Source: Helopsaltes ochotensis
Taxonomy: Eukaryota > Chordata > Aves > Passeriformes > Locustellidae
Assembly (NCBI GenBank): GCA_013400155.1
Contig: VXBM01001647.1
Coordinates: 86,841 to 150,840, forward strand
DNA: 64,000 nt
Direction: 5' to 3'
Made by a program: the position numbers and the translations under genes. The notes beneath the pieces are model-generated. The model was given only the letters and a program-made list of their open reading frames with translations, was not told the DNA's origin and did not search any database. The number at the start of each line of letters is the position of its first letter. The first letter of the stretch is position 1. Below are positions 38,601-51,830 of this stretch, piece by piece.

Positions 38601-41600
38601 TTTATAAGAAAGCTTATATAGTTATTGTTCAGAAATTACTCTAGAAAGAACAGATCCTGTCTTGAATAGGTAGGATCTTGCACTCCATTCCTACTTTATT
38701 TCTGCTTGTGTCACCATAATGCACATAATCGGCCTGATTAAAGAGTATATGGTTGGAGATCAGAAGTCCTCTAAATGAGTTCAGGAAGCCCACTCACAAT
38801 TTCAAGATGAGAGAAAGAAAGAGACAGATTGGAATTAGAGGTGAAGGAGGATTCCACTAAGACTCTTGCAGACTAGGAGTTGCAGTAGTGTGATAAAACC
38901 ACAAGGCAAAACCCAAAGAGAAATACAGTGAGACTGAAAGTGAAGATGGCTGTACAGCTAGAGTCTGAGGTCTAGGGATGATCAGAGGATAACGTGCTGA
39001 GGGTGGGGGGATCAAAGAGAAATATATAACAGATGGGAGGGTGGGGTAAAGAGAAACATTTCCTCCAGATGGCATGTATTATCTCCTGGAAGGATTGGCA
39101 AGATTAGAGAATCTTGCCAGGAGGAGGATATACTGTGAGTAGAGCTATACTAACTGTACTATATTCTGTTCAGCAAGTAAGAAAAGACTTCTTGTAAGTT
39201 GGTTGCTCTTTTAGAAATGTAGATTCCATGTATTAACCTAACTTGGTCCGTTTGTACTATTATTATTGGTATCACTCTGTGTTCAGTATATAACTATGCA
39301 TATTTTCTAAAACATCCCAAAATTAACTTCCTTCTGTTTTCCTTCTCTTCCCTAATGAGTTTTTTTTTGTTTGTTTTTTGGGTTTTTTTTTGATACCATC
39401 CCATCTTATGTGACTATTTTTTTCCTTGTTGGCAGAGTTACAAGGATCAGGCGCCTGCAGATTTTATGAATCTTTTTATGGTGGTTTGGCTCTGTGGAAG
39501 GATGGTGTGGATGTCACTGGATATCAGCCAATCTTTCTGTGAGAGGGTCTGCAGGGTGGGTGCCAAGAGGGATGGGGATTGGAAGACTGGAACTGAATTT
39601 TAGAATTAATTAGAGAAACAAATATAGAATTAATTCTAGAAATCAAAAGTTTGAATTTATGAAGAAACCTTTCTTCTCTTTAATTCATGAAAGGACAAAT
39701 TGTTCAATTTAACTTGGAAAGGGTAAGGGAATTTACCATAAAAATGGTGTTTGCCTAGAGTATATGATGCTTTTCTCATCAATTTTTTCTAATTAAATGA
39801 TCAGTCCAAAGGAAGATTGCTGAAGAAAGGTGGGTCTAGGAATCTTGCCAACCTCAAGTTTTCAAACTTTATGAATTTAAACCTATATTTGGGGGATGTG
39901 TGTTTATGGTCTTCTTTTTATAAGCCTGAGAGTTGTGTTTTTGAACTTCCCTCTGTGAAATAAGAACTGGAAAATTGTTTTATTATGGAATGGAAAGCCT
40001 CAAATTACTAAAGTAGTTAATGTTTGAAGAAAAATACCACAAATTTCAAGATTTGCCATAAAATTATAAGAGTTTGAAATTTTGGCTTAAATCAGAGGCT
40101 TAAAACTTAAAGGTAAGTAGAACTGCTTCTGAGAAATTAAAGAAAAATAACGTAAGCACAATGAGGGGAATTATAAAGCAGCCTCAGTTTTCCCTGTGAA
40201 GATGGAATGATGGCAGGAGAGAGGAGCTAGCAGAGCTCGAAAGCCAGGATAGGGAGGTTGATAGGATAAGGGAAACCATAAAGAGGAGATCATGGGGACA
40301 AGTGTGGAGAAGATAAGATCAGTCCAAAGGGCCAGTGTCCTCTCATTTATGGTGACTTAAAACAGGTACTTGGAAAAAAGTAAAGAAAATGACACTTCCC
40401 ATGGAGGATGGTGCTGCTATTTGGAAGCAGCAGTTTTCTCACATCCTGCCATTACTGTTTTAAACTGGAGCTCCCAGGCCAACCATGTGACTCACAATAG
40501 CTTTGAGCAAAAGGGCTGATGGCAGAAGTGGTTTTTACTCCTTCTCACCCAAGCTATGAGAATTTTTATTAGCTCAGCCCTGTGAAATAATTTGCCAGAG
40601 CAACTTAAGAAGACAGGTGTTACTGTTGGTCCAAGCTGTTTGCCACAGGGTTGCATTTGCTTACCCTGGCACGTTTTGTGTGATGTCAGCACACAAAGAA
40701 TGTTTCTGCAGATAAAGCAAAACAGCAAATGATTTCATGAGCCTGTTTGTGACAGATGTGTGCAGTGCGAAGAAACATTGTAGCACAAACTACAGTATAC
40801 TCCTCAAGATCATTAATTCCAGCTCATTAATCACTGGATGAATATCTGTGAAAACTCACCAGTGCGCACAACAAGGTTTTCTGCTTGCCATTCCCTCCAC
40901 ATAGAAGCCTGTTGAAATTCTGTGTATCGTTATCAAAGCCCCACTGAAAGACAGATGGGAGCTGTAATTCTTTCACGTCTGTTTCACTCCTCTTCCATTT
41001 GGGGCCAAGAGCTGCCTTGTATAGGAAATCTCCCACAATGTTTCATGCTAAAAAAAATAGTGAGTTTAATCAGTATTCTCACCAAATTCTTTTATCAGTG
41101 TGCTTTCTCCAAATCAGTTAAAACCAGTGTGGGTTTTTTTGGTGATGACTAGGTAAAAGAAGAATAAATAATAAGCACTTTAAATTAGAGGAATTTGCAT
41201 AATGAAATTACTGAATCATATTGCTACAGTGAAACTGGAGCATAAAATGTGTTTGGAAATGTGTTTTAAGGGTTTGTTTTTTCTTTTTTTTATGTAAGGG
41301 AGGAAAAAAGGAGATTCTTTTCTTCTCTCCACTCCAAAGAGCCCAAGGGAATGTATATTTACTGCTATCCCCAGGACTTCTGTGTGCTTCTGGCCCAGTC
41401 TTTGGAAAATTTTACTAGTCAAGGAGTCATGCATGCCTGTTTCCTCATCCTCTACTTGTCATGGAGCAGCTGCATTTCAGAGTTGTTAGGAAAGAGCAGT
41501 GACTACATATGGAAGAGAACAAGATGAATATATCAGTATTTGCAGTTGAGATTAAATCTGAAAATGAACAAGTAATACGATGTTTGTTGTTGCAAGGGAG

Positions 41601-44600
41601 AACAAGGATTCAAAAATTCCCTCTCTATTGGTGCACAGACTCATAAAGCTTTTCCACAGACAAATCTTTTAACATTGGACATTTATGGCAGGTTGAGTTG
41701 CAAGGACAGTTCTTTTATGGTTCTGCCAGTTTCTTGGTGTTCAGGAACAGCAACAGTGAACCACTCAGGTCCCAAATGGAATGCACTTTTCTCCACTGGA
41801 CTGCCATTAAGTGAGGTCAAAGAGCCTCAGAGTTCCAGTCCCACTCTCCCCAGCCCTTCCTTCTATCCTTAAAAAAGGAAGAAGGTACTGCACCCTTAGT
41901 AGGATTAGGATGAACTTCAGTTCTCCAAGGCAGTAGATGAGGTGTTTCATGTTACACAGTACTACAAAGACATGAGCAACTGAGAAGGGATGAAGTTCCT
42001 CACAACCAGGTGGCTGAAAATCCCCTAAACAGGCCAAGTGTGACATTGCCGGGTGGGAGTCACTGCAGTGAAACAAACCCAGGACTGAAATAGCTTCTGC
42101 ACTGAGCCATCTGGGTATGGTCCCTGACTGCACATTGGCCTTAATCTTCTCTTCAGAAGATCTGAAGGAAATGAAGGTTTAGTCGTATTTTATGTAGCAG
42201 TATAAGGATTGGAGAACTCATCCTGAAAGCAAGGAAAAGAACTGTGTGCCGTTCTCACCCAGAAGGTGAGAGGAGCTCCTCCTGGTTCTCCATCTAACCC
42301 GTCAGTAGTGACTTCCCCAGGTTCTTGAGAGGTTGTCTCATCAGAACTACTTTGTTTAATGTTACCTTTGTCCCTTATCTGGCTTCTTGAAGAATTTGTC
42401 TCCTCGTTTCTTCCATTCATCCCCTGCCTCATTCACTCCCCACATTTAAAGAGGTGACTCTTATACCGGACATCTGATTTGGATGTGATGAATTTTACTC
42501 ACATAAATTATATAATTTATCAAGTTATAGAGGTCCCTTTTCATCCACCAACACCTCCAAATCTTTTCCCCCAGAGCTGCTCTCAATCCATTCTCCTTCC
42601 AATCTGTATTTGGATTGGGACTGCAGTCAAGTCTTTATGTTGTATCCACAGGGTACAACTAACCCAGTGAATTGTGATGATGGTTGTCCCTACATATCAT
42701 GCGCAACATTTTGCTTGTTCTTATGTAAACCAACCTGTTCTTCCTATTGTTTTTCTCCATTAAGTGTTCCTCATCTTATAATACATTTCAAAAAAACCTT
42801 TTAGATGAAAACATTTATCATGTTGAAATGTTTTTTCAACAAATGGGAAGTCATCTGGTATCAATATTTAGTAAATAAGCATGATTTAGCAACACCAAAA
42901 TGTTTTTTCCCCATTTTTGTAACTCTTGTCTTGACGTGCACAAAGTGCCAACAATCTGTTTTTCTATTGTAGTAATGCTTCCTTATACAGGCTTTTTGAT
43001 GGCTGTGGTCTAAAAACATCTGCTCATGGACAGGATCACTTGGGATTTGGGTTGCTTTTTGATTTCCACTTCAGTCTTTGGAGTTCTAATAACTCCCACT
43101 CACCTGACAGCATCAAAACCAAACCAGAACAAAAGCCCATCTGCTGTGGGTGAATTACCCAATGCACAGCTGACAGCAGATCTAGAAGGGAGCTGAACTT
43201 GGGGCCAAGTCCAATGCAGCTTTTGGTTTGTAGAGCTCATTTGAATCCAGAGCACACTAGGAGAAATCCTGGCACCTAACTCTGAGTGAGGAATGCAAAA
43301 CTAGACCCAAAATGTTCTGGACTTGGTTTTAGTAGTGCTATATAACCTGTCCAGGACACTGAGGTCAATGTCTTTTCCCTTGTGAAATGTTCAATAAGAT
43401 CTTTGATTGACCACAGGCCACCAAGAGTCAGGTTTATCTTTCTCAGCAGTACAGAGCCTCTTTGAAGCACATTGGGCCCTTGGAAGGATGACTACTGTCT
43501 TCTGAATCACTACCACCCTTTCACAGCAGCATCCAGCAATCCTTTGAGATCACAGCTGCCATCCAGACTTTAGCCACTCTGAGCCTGCATAGCTCTACAA
43601 AATCTGGAGAGATGAAAACCTAAGTTTGTGTAGTGTCTGAGTTGAAAGTGCCTCACAATTTCAGAAACCTTTAAATCAATGGCTGATAAGTAGGTTCTTT
43701 ACTATGCAGGCAGGCTAAAATTTCCACAATACACACAAATTTCAGAATACAAATACAGCTTTCAAGACACAACTAGAGAGATCAAACTGAGTTAGCTAGT
43801 GAAAAGGTAAAAATGTATGGGGAACTTAGATGTCATATTAGAAAGTCTGTCTCTTCAGTCTGAAAGCTCCCTCTTTGTTACCTAAGCCTCTCCTTACTAT
43901 TAAACAGTTTTACACAATTTGCAGGAGATACAGAAAATTATATGATCTGGAGAGCCATTGCAGTTCTCTGAGAAGAGAAAATCCTTATGGATCAACCTGG
44001 AGGAACTGGCAGAAGAATGAAAACTTCAACTCAGTGTTGGTTATCAAACACAAGAAAGAGGCTCTTTAACTGTTTTTATTGTTATGGACTTTGAGTTATA
44101 GAATGGCAGAATGTTTAGTTCAAGACAAGCAGAAAATTTAGTACATTTCATGAATATCATCTGTTGAATTCAAGGTGCAATAATTTCATCAAATGTAGGT
44201 GTCTACTTTCAGATTTGAGAAACAATTCTGTGTATCTTAGTGATATAATAATTCCATTAATATTAAGATTAGCCTGGATACTTGAGTTACATGTAGATGT
44301 CCTTTGCAACTACTTATGGCTCAATCCAGTTGCACACATATGGATCTATTGCCATCTGAACTGCATTCTATCTGGCAGCAAAAGGGCACTGGCACAGCAG
44401 AAGAGCATAGCTCTCTCATATACCCCATTTTTCCTGGCAGCCTTGCAAATGTCTTGAATATATTAAAGTGCTAAAAAACACAATCTGCATTGATATTTAG
44501 ACAGTTGAATTCAGACCTTGAAATTAGGGGAGAGGAATCACATGCATTGTGTCTGGTTTCATTTGAGAAAGGATTTAGTTCATCTTTCACAGAAGACATC

Positions 44601-47600
44601 GTCAATGTTTCCCTTGGTTTAGATGGGAATCAGATAAGCTATACAAAGTAAAGGTAACAGCTTGGGAGACTGAATAGCCCTCCAGACTGACACTATCCAG
44701 ACTCCATTATTTCATTTCAAATAAAAGCGAAGCTGGTCAGAATCAAAACTTATGCTCATCTAATGGCTGTTTTTTATCTCATTCTGTAGATAGATATCTA
44801 CATACCTGACAAAAATGATGAAGCTGATTGTAGATATGTATCCAAGACCCAGATTTTATAATACTGCCAATGAAGTTTGATTCAGTTAGCGAGCTCCAGA
44901 GCTCTGTAGTGGGAATTTACTTTGTAGTCTCAGGAGTGCCAGTAAAGGCAGAGCAGGTCTGGCAATTGCCCGACAGCTGGGGGTTGAGGCAGGGCAGTCA
45001 CCACAGTAGCTACAGTGTAGAAATGTTGTACAGTGCAAAGGTCTTGCTGTGATGGGTCCTGATGAACATTTTCAGGAATTTCTGTCAGGCACTGAGCATC
45101 CACACTGCTTATCAAATCCACATGTGATGTGATTTGATGTGATCAAATTGGAGGGGGTTCAAGAGCATTCCTAAAGCATGCTGGACAATCCAGCATATCC
45201 ACACTCTCACAGCAGTGGAGGTGTTCCCACTGACTCCAGCATCAACAGAAGAGGGACTCAAAGCACACTTCTGCTGCCAGAACTGTCAGAGCAGAAGCTC
45301 TTTTAAACAAAAAACAGTGCATTTATGAGTTGAAATGCAATGCATATCATTTTTCTGTTAAAACTTCCTTACACATATAAACCTTTGCTTCTTGGCTTGC
45401 ATACAGTTGTCCTTTCCTGACCAAGCTGGATATCGGGCTGCCTGTTCTCTAACAAAGACCATGACCATCCACGCTGTTGGTATCTTTATGCCAAATTCTT
45501 TTGATGAGTTTGTTTCACTAGGGATTTCATGTACACACAGAGAACAGTGACCAGCAGGCATCTTACATTAATTCATTTATCCCAAATTCATGCAAAGACT
45601 TAGAGAATATGCTTTTAGAAGGAGACCAATATCTCTTTTTCCTGTTGTAACTGTTTTTCAAATTTGGCTTCCCTTAGACAGCAGAGAGAGTACAAGGACG
45701 TGTGGGATTTATGAATTGTTGCTAGCAAACTTGTGTTTCATCTTTTTAGCTAGATTTTCACATTTGAAAATAACATCTGCTCCTTCCCTCTTCCTCAGTA
45801 AGACTTTTTAGAAAGAGATTAGATGCAACCATTTTGTAAAATCCCAATATAATGAAACAGCTGAAAGGGAAGCTTAAAAAAAGGCAACTGAAAAAGAAAT
45901 ATATTCCCCACCATGATCATAACTCATAGCTATGTGTTGTGAGAACTCTAACAAGCTAATCCGCGTGGTTTTGGTTTTCAGACACAGATGAACTAACAGC
46001 CTCTCATTTAAGTTACTGCATGGAACCACTGTGAGCTTAAGAAGCATTAGTCATTTTATTTGCATTCAAAGGGCTATGTTTTTTAAAATGTAAGGAATAT
46101 CCTTTCCCTTAAGAAAGAAACATATCCTACATAGCAAGGATTAGCAGAGAGGCAGAAAAATATGTGTTAGCTAAAAATTGATTACATAGACTCACTTGGG
46201 TTGGGCAAAGATCCCTCTGTGTCATCAATTCCATTCCACTGCACCAGCACCAAACTGATGATACCAATAGGATTGTGGGATAGAAGAAAGTATAATTTCA
46301 GAAAAGAAGAACCTTAAATTATTTCAGTGTATGTGTTTGAAATTAAGGACCTTGAACTGTTCTGATCTCTCTTCTGTAGAAAACACAAGCAAGACTTCTC
46401 TTTAATATCCTCAATGTAATATGCATTGATACACATTTTAATTCTAAAGATTTTTTTTTTTCTTTTCTCACTCTTTCTTTCAAGAATGTTACTAAAAGTC
46501 CTTCAGGAAGTAGTTATCAGCAGATTATATGAGATTTAGCAACCATGCTTTTGCCACATAGCAGAGAAGGTAATATAGGGCCTTCAGCTTGTCTGCTTCA
46601 TTAAGGCCTATAGCAGTTAATGAAAACTTCTAATTGTGGAAATATGCTTCTATTCAAAGGAAGCCATAAGAAAGCAATTTTGTTTACAACAGGCTTCCTT
46701 TTTTGAGAACTCACTCAAGTTTGTTGTAGTTTTTACACTGCTTTGATTTGGCATTGGGTCAGGGCTCTTCAATGATGAGTTTGAAACCCTCATAAATAGG
46801 AGATATATTCTATGCAATAGTAATTCAAAGAAATTACCATGCTACAGTGGACATAGCAGAAAATTTTGCTGTAGTAGGATTTCTAGTCTTTCATTTTGGT
46901 TTTGACCTAGAAATTATCTGACATGCTATAGACGGATAAATTGTTACCATTTTTTGATTGTATGCATAGTTTGAAATAAATTCAAGCAGCTGGTTTTCAG
47001 TATGTTTTCTATTTTTTTATATTGTCCCTATAGTCTCATTATCCCTTACTCCAGTGCTATCACTATAGATTTCAAAGGAAGGCAGAGATTATTTAAAAAA
47101 AAAATCTATATTATCCTTAACTCACTGGCAACATGTTCTTCATTTCTCAGAGTCTGATAAAGCAGCGCTCAGCTAAGCTTGGGAGGATGTTACCTTTAAT
47201 TCAACACATATTTAATCTCAATATCTGTGTTGTTTTCCTGCAGATAGAAAACTAATCAAACATGGTTACATGGCAATACACCCCAGACTCTTACAATGTA
47301 GGATATTTCATTTCCCTAAGAGCCATAGGGTAACACCTTTGTTCACAGGATCATTTTTAGGACATCACTGTGTAAGGTCACAGGGAAAGTCTTTGGCTTC
47401 CTTCCCAAAGAGCTCCTGAAAAAATGTTTGTGCATAACTTGGGTCAAAGATGTCCAAACTGTTGAATGGAAACACAGAACAAATCTGAATTTCTGTGGCC
47501 AGAAAATTTCTGTGAAATAGTGCCATGTTCCATGCTATGATACTTATGAGGGTCATTTTTGGGGTTTTTATTTTGGTTTGGTTTTGGGAGGGGGGAGGGT

Positions 47601-50600
47601 GGGGAGGATTTATGTTTTTGGGTTTGTTTGAGTTTGGGTTTTTGTTTTTTCAACATGTGGTTTTTACTCATTTAGAAGTTTCAGCATGGTGTGACTTTTT
47701 CTGTGGCCTACATCTATCATTAGCTATTTTTTCTAATTCTTAGTAGTTCTGTCACCTTTTGTATTAGACTATGGTATTTTAGGGAAAAGGATTATGGTCT
47801 TCAATCTACAGAGATGATTTTGTTTACACACATGAGAGTAATATAGACATACGTGTGAAGAAATTTCTTTTCAGACCTCCTGGGGGCAATTTTTGGCTCT
47901 CTTTACAGGCTTTGAGGATATGTTCTCTGTGATGTCTGCTCTGTTACAGTCTGGGTAATACTGGTAGAGATCCCAGAAGCTGTTTATGTGAGAGGTTAGA
48001 AACTCATTTACACAAGCTGTTATTCTCACAACCAGATTCATAGTTCTGTCCTATAGAAAAATGGGATTTGTTTTGCTTTCCCTTAGGCATAATACAATCA
48101 ACCCTGATATCATTTCATAACTCAAAATTGCTCATAATTTTCCATTAGTGAGAGATAAATTTACCTCAGAAATCTGTTTTTATGAAAACCACAGACAAAA
48201 AATTCTTGAAGTCATCTCCTTTTATATATATGGTAATAGCCATTTTGCCTTGAGGTTGCATTTGGAATTAATGAATTTTCAATGTAAAATTTAATATAAA
48301 CATAGCTTATTGTTCTCACTCTTCCTTCCTCACTAAATCATTATAGAAAGAGGAAAAATTCTGCACATTTCTAAAATTAAAAATTATGCTAAATAGATTG
48401 TTTCCCCAGTATTTTATGTATTTTACTTTTTTACCAAAAGGAAAGTAATTTTTAATTTAAAAAAATTTAAAAATAATTTCCAATCCATACTGCTTGTAGT
48501 AATGGGCTGGTTATTCTTAATAACCAGGATCACATTCTGCCTAATGGCATATAAGGGCAAATATGACAGTTGGAAAACACAGCCTTAGCATTGTCTTTTC
48601 AGTCCACTAGTTTCAAGCACAAATATGGCTATCCATTAAAATTAAAGTTGTTCTGCAAGAGTAATCAAAAGATAGTAATTAGGATCAAGGTTTTGTTACA
48701 GGTATATTCTATAAATAACAGCAAACATAATTAAAAAATGTATGCCATCATTAAAAAAATTCTATTGCTGAATTATGTCTAGCACCTGTAGAAGACAGCA
48801 GTCAGCACCCAGCCTATAAATTTAACATTTTTTGTTCCCATAAGCAAGTCTCAGTTCTTGCAGACTTGCTTCTGAGCTTTGCCATTACCTCACTGAGGAT
48901 TTGTGCTCACTGGTGTGTTTGTGTTTGTGTAGCAGTGGAAATTTTTTTTTCAGCAAGTATGAGAAAAAAGCCTGCATGTTTTTCAATTTTGAAAATATTA
49001 TCCTTGGCAATGAGAGTGATAAACCGAGTGGCTAAAAATTGTGTACTTTCTAGGTTATATTTCTTGGTTTATACCTGAAATAGGACACCAAACTCAATTA
49101 CAACAAATCTCTCAGATGACAAAATTAGCACAGTAGCATGAACTCTGCCAATTAACCATGAGAAGGCTCTCATTAATCTAGATATTTGGAGTTATGGAGC
49201 GATACAAATAATTTATTGCACATATTACTGATTTGATACCATGGAATTGTTGTGTGCACCTTTGTAACTTTTGCAGTGTTACTGGAGGAATACTGTAGTC
49301 ACTGGAAAAGCAGTTGTCTTTTAGACTTCAGGGTGCTTGCCTGAGTTTTCATCAACTTTAAACCACAGTGCCCAAGCTGAAAGGCCAATATAGGACAATC
49401 AATAATGTCAATTGGATGTGTAATGGAAGTTTCCAATACTGGGATCATTGTACTTCACACACAACTGACACCCAGCAGAAGTAGGTATAGGGAAATTGCC
49501 CCACTGTTTTACGGGTGGGACTTCTTCTTCCAAAGGAAAACTTTTATTCCAACAAGGTCCTGCTTTTGGAACTGCAAAACCCACATATGATTATCTGGGA
49601 CCTTTGGATAAGTACTAAGATATTTAGTAATGGTATCCATCAGTTTGTGGGAAACCACAAAGCCAGAGAGGCTCTGTGTGATTTCGCAGTCATATTGACC
49701 TGTTTGGAACATTCTGTTACAATTTCCTCCATTTTCTATTACCTCTTCCCCAAAATTAACAGCACCTGATGATTAGGGAGGGAAGCCTGTTGCTGTTACT
49801 CTTTTTAAAAGCCTGATTTATTAAGGAAGTTTGAAACTGCTTTCTGGATTGAGCTGTCAATCAAAATAAGCAAAAGAATATCTTGTTAGCAGATTCTGAT
49901 GGACTTAGATTTGAGGTTTGAGCTACTCATGATGTGGAAACTGACATTACACCACAGAAACAACATCAGCCAAGAGAATCCAATGGCCAAATTTATAAGT
50001 GTCTATGGGTTTCAGATTGCTTTAAGCAGCTGATAAGCATGAGTATGGAGTTCTGGAGTCAGGTGCTGAATATCTGACCATTCATCTGTCTAGCTCACAC
50101 AATAGTACTTCAAAGTATTTTCATTGAGGGCAGTGGACAGAAAAGCAATGTAAGCCAGAAGAAACAAATAAGAAGAAAAATTACTGGAAAAGATTGTGTC
50201 ATGCTTCACCCACTATTACATCTGATTCTTCCTGATAAATATTGTAAAATGTTGGAAGTAGCTTAATTTTTCAGTTACCATTAGGGAGTCTTACATTCAA
50301 CTGAAATAAAAATGTGCATATGAAACGATTCTGCCTATGAAAATGTTTTAGTAGTGGAAATAAATTTCTGAACAGACCAGTAACATGCAATTGATGTAAC
50401 ATTTCTGTTCTAAATTATGGGTTTATAGTCCACTGGTTTTAGTGACGGCTGTTCATTAGCCTACACTCCTCTCTCAATCTCATTTCCCAGTGGACAGGCA
50501 CCCATAGCAGACTCATCAGTCTTGGTAAGTGATTGTTTCTGCATCAGCCTGGAGACTGAACTATCCTACTATAAAATGAGAAAGCCTTTTAGCATCATGT

Positions 50601-51219
50601 ATTTCATGCTGTGCCTGTGCTGTGCCTGTACAGATAAAGAAATTATGTCTGTCTCTTTTGCTGTCATATCTACTTTCATTCAGAAGCACTAAGCTTGTCT
50701 GAGGACAATAATAATACAATGGAAATGTTAAATCTTCCAAAAAGGTTTTTTTATTGTTTAGCTTGGGTTTACCAAAGCCCATTCAGTAACTGTAGGATAC
50801 GTCATTCGTTACTAAGCATCTATCCAGTGTTTTGGTATAACCACCATTCAAAATCTCTCCTGAACTCTTCAACCTGATTAAATCCCATGACACTTACAGC
50901 TTTGTCGCTGATCACAAGCACATTAGCACTGACAGTGCCAAAGATATGGCTATAGCCTAAAAAATCTGAAAGAAAACAGGTTTCCCCTATCTCTTGCTCT
51001 AGTGATGTAGCACAGTTTATTCCTACAGAGCACAACCAAGTGCAATAATGCCTTTTTAGTTAGTGATTGGACAACTAGACATGAAAGAGTCTGAATCACC
51101 ATCTTCTTTGGCTTCTATCCACTATAGTCTGGGACATTTACAGATGGAAGGCTTTTGATCCCTCCAGCTAAAGCCGTTCTATTTTGTCAAATTAAATCCT
51201 GAAAGCATGCAAATGCAAA
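38601..51219. other. Intergenic DNA between HTRA3 and SH3TC1, no gene recognised
   Basis: About 12.6 kb of AT-rich sequence. No exon, tRNA or other RNA gene was recognised. T-rich low-complexity stretches occur at 39358-39393 and 46450-46470, and a strong G-run cluster at 47586-47604. Conserved enhancers could be present but cannot be told from a single sequence. Confidence 0.6.
47586..47604 (+). repeat. G-quadruplex motif
   Basis: GGG-A-GGGGGG-A-GGG-T-GGGG with single-base loops, inside a GT-rich stretch (about 47557-47650). Confidence 0.75.
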
Positions 51220-51830
51220 GGATCAGAAGGATCCCTAGGGATCTAGTGCAACCCTGGTGACCTGAGGCAGAAATACCTACAACCAGGACATCAAAAATTA
51301 AAGAAAATATTTATCTGATTTGTTTGGGGTTTTTAAATGTAATTAATGAGACTCTCTGTATGTGATAGATCTTGGTATTTTAATGAAGTACTCCTTCTAT
51401 TATGAAAATATACAGGAAAAATTGTTTTCCTTTCCCCTGCAGATGAGATGAGCCATCCTCTTTGTAAAAGGCTTTTACATTGACAAGCCTGTTATATCTG
51501 TCCTCAGTCTCTTCTAGACTAAACAAACATTGCTCCTTCCACAAAGTTCATATTTTCTAAACTTCTTATCAGTTTTATTGTTCCTCTTTGTACTCTAATT
51601 TGTCAACATGTTTCTTGTGTTGCATTGTGCCTAAACTGGATACAGTCCCAAGATCTCACTGGACAGAAAATACATTTATTGCTGTTGTCCATGACGCTTC
51701 TACTGATTTGAAGCTTGCCATTTTTGTACTGCAGCCAAAGTGCTTATTAATGTCTGACTTGTCACCCATCACAATCCCCCATCCGCCTCTGTTACCCAGT
51801 CAGCTATTCCCCATTCCACATCTATTTTCC
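51220..51830 (-). mobile_element. Old CR1 LINE fragment
   Basis: Reverse-complement CR1 features in order: 'ggatctagtgcaaccctgg', 'tcagtctcttctagactaaa', 'gtgcctaaactggatacagt', and 'ccaaagtgcttattaatgtc'. More diverged than the other copies. The 129-codon plus-strand frame here is made by this repeat. Confidence 0.65.
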
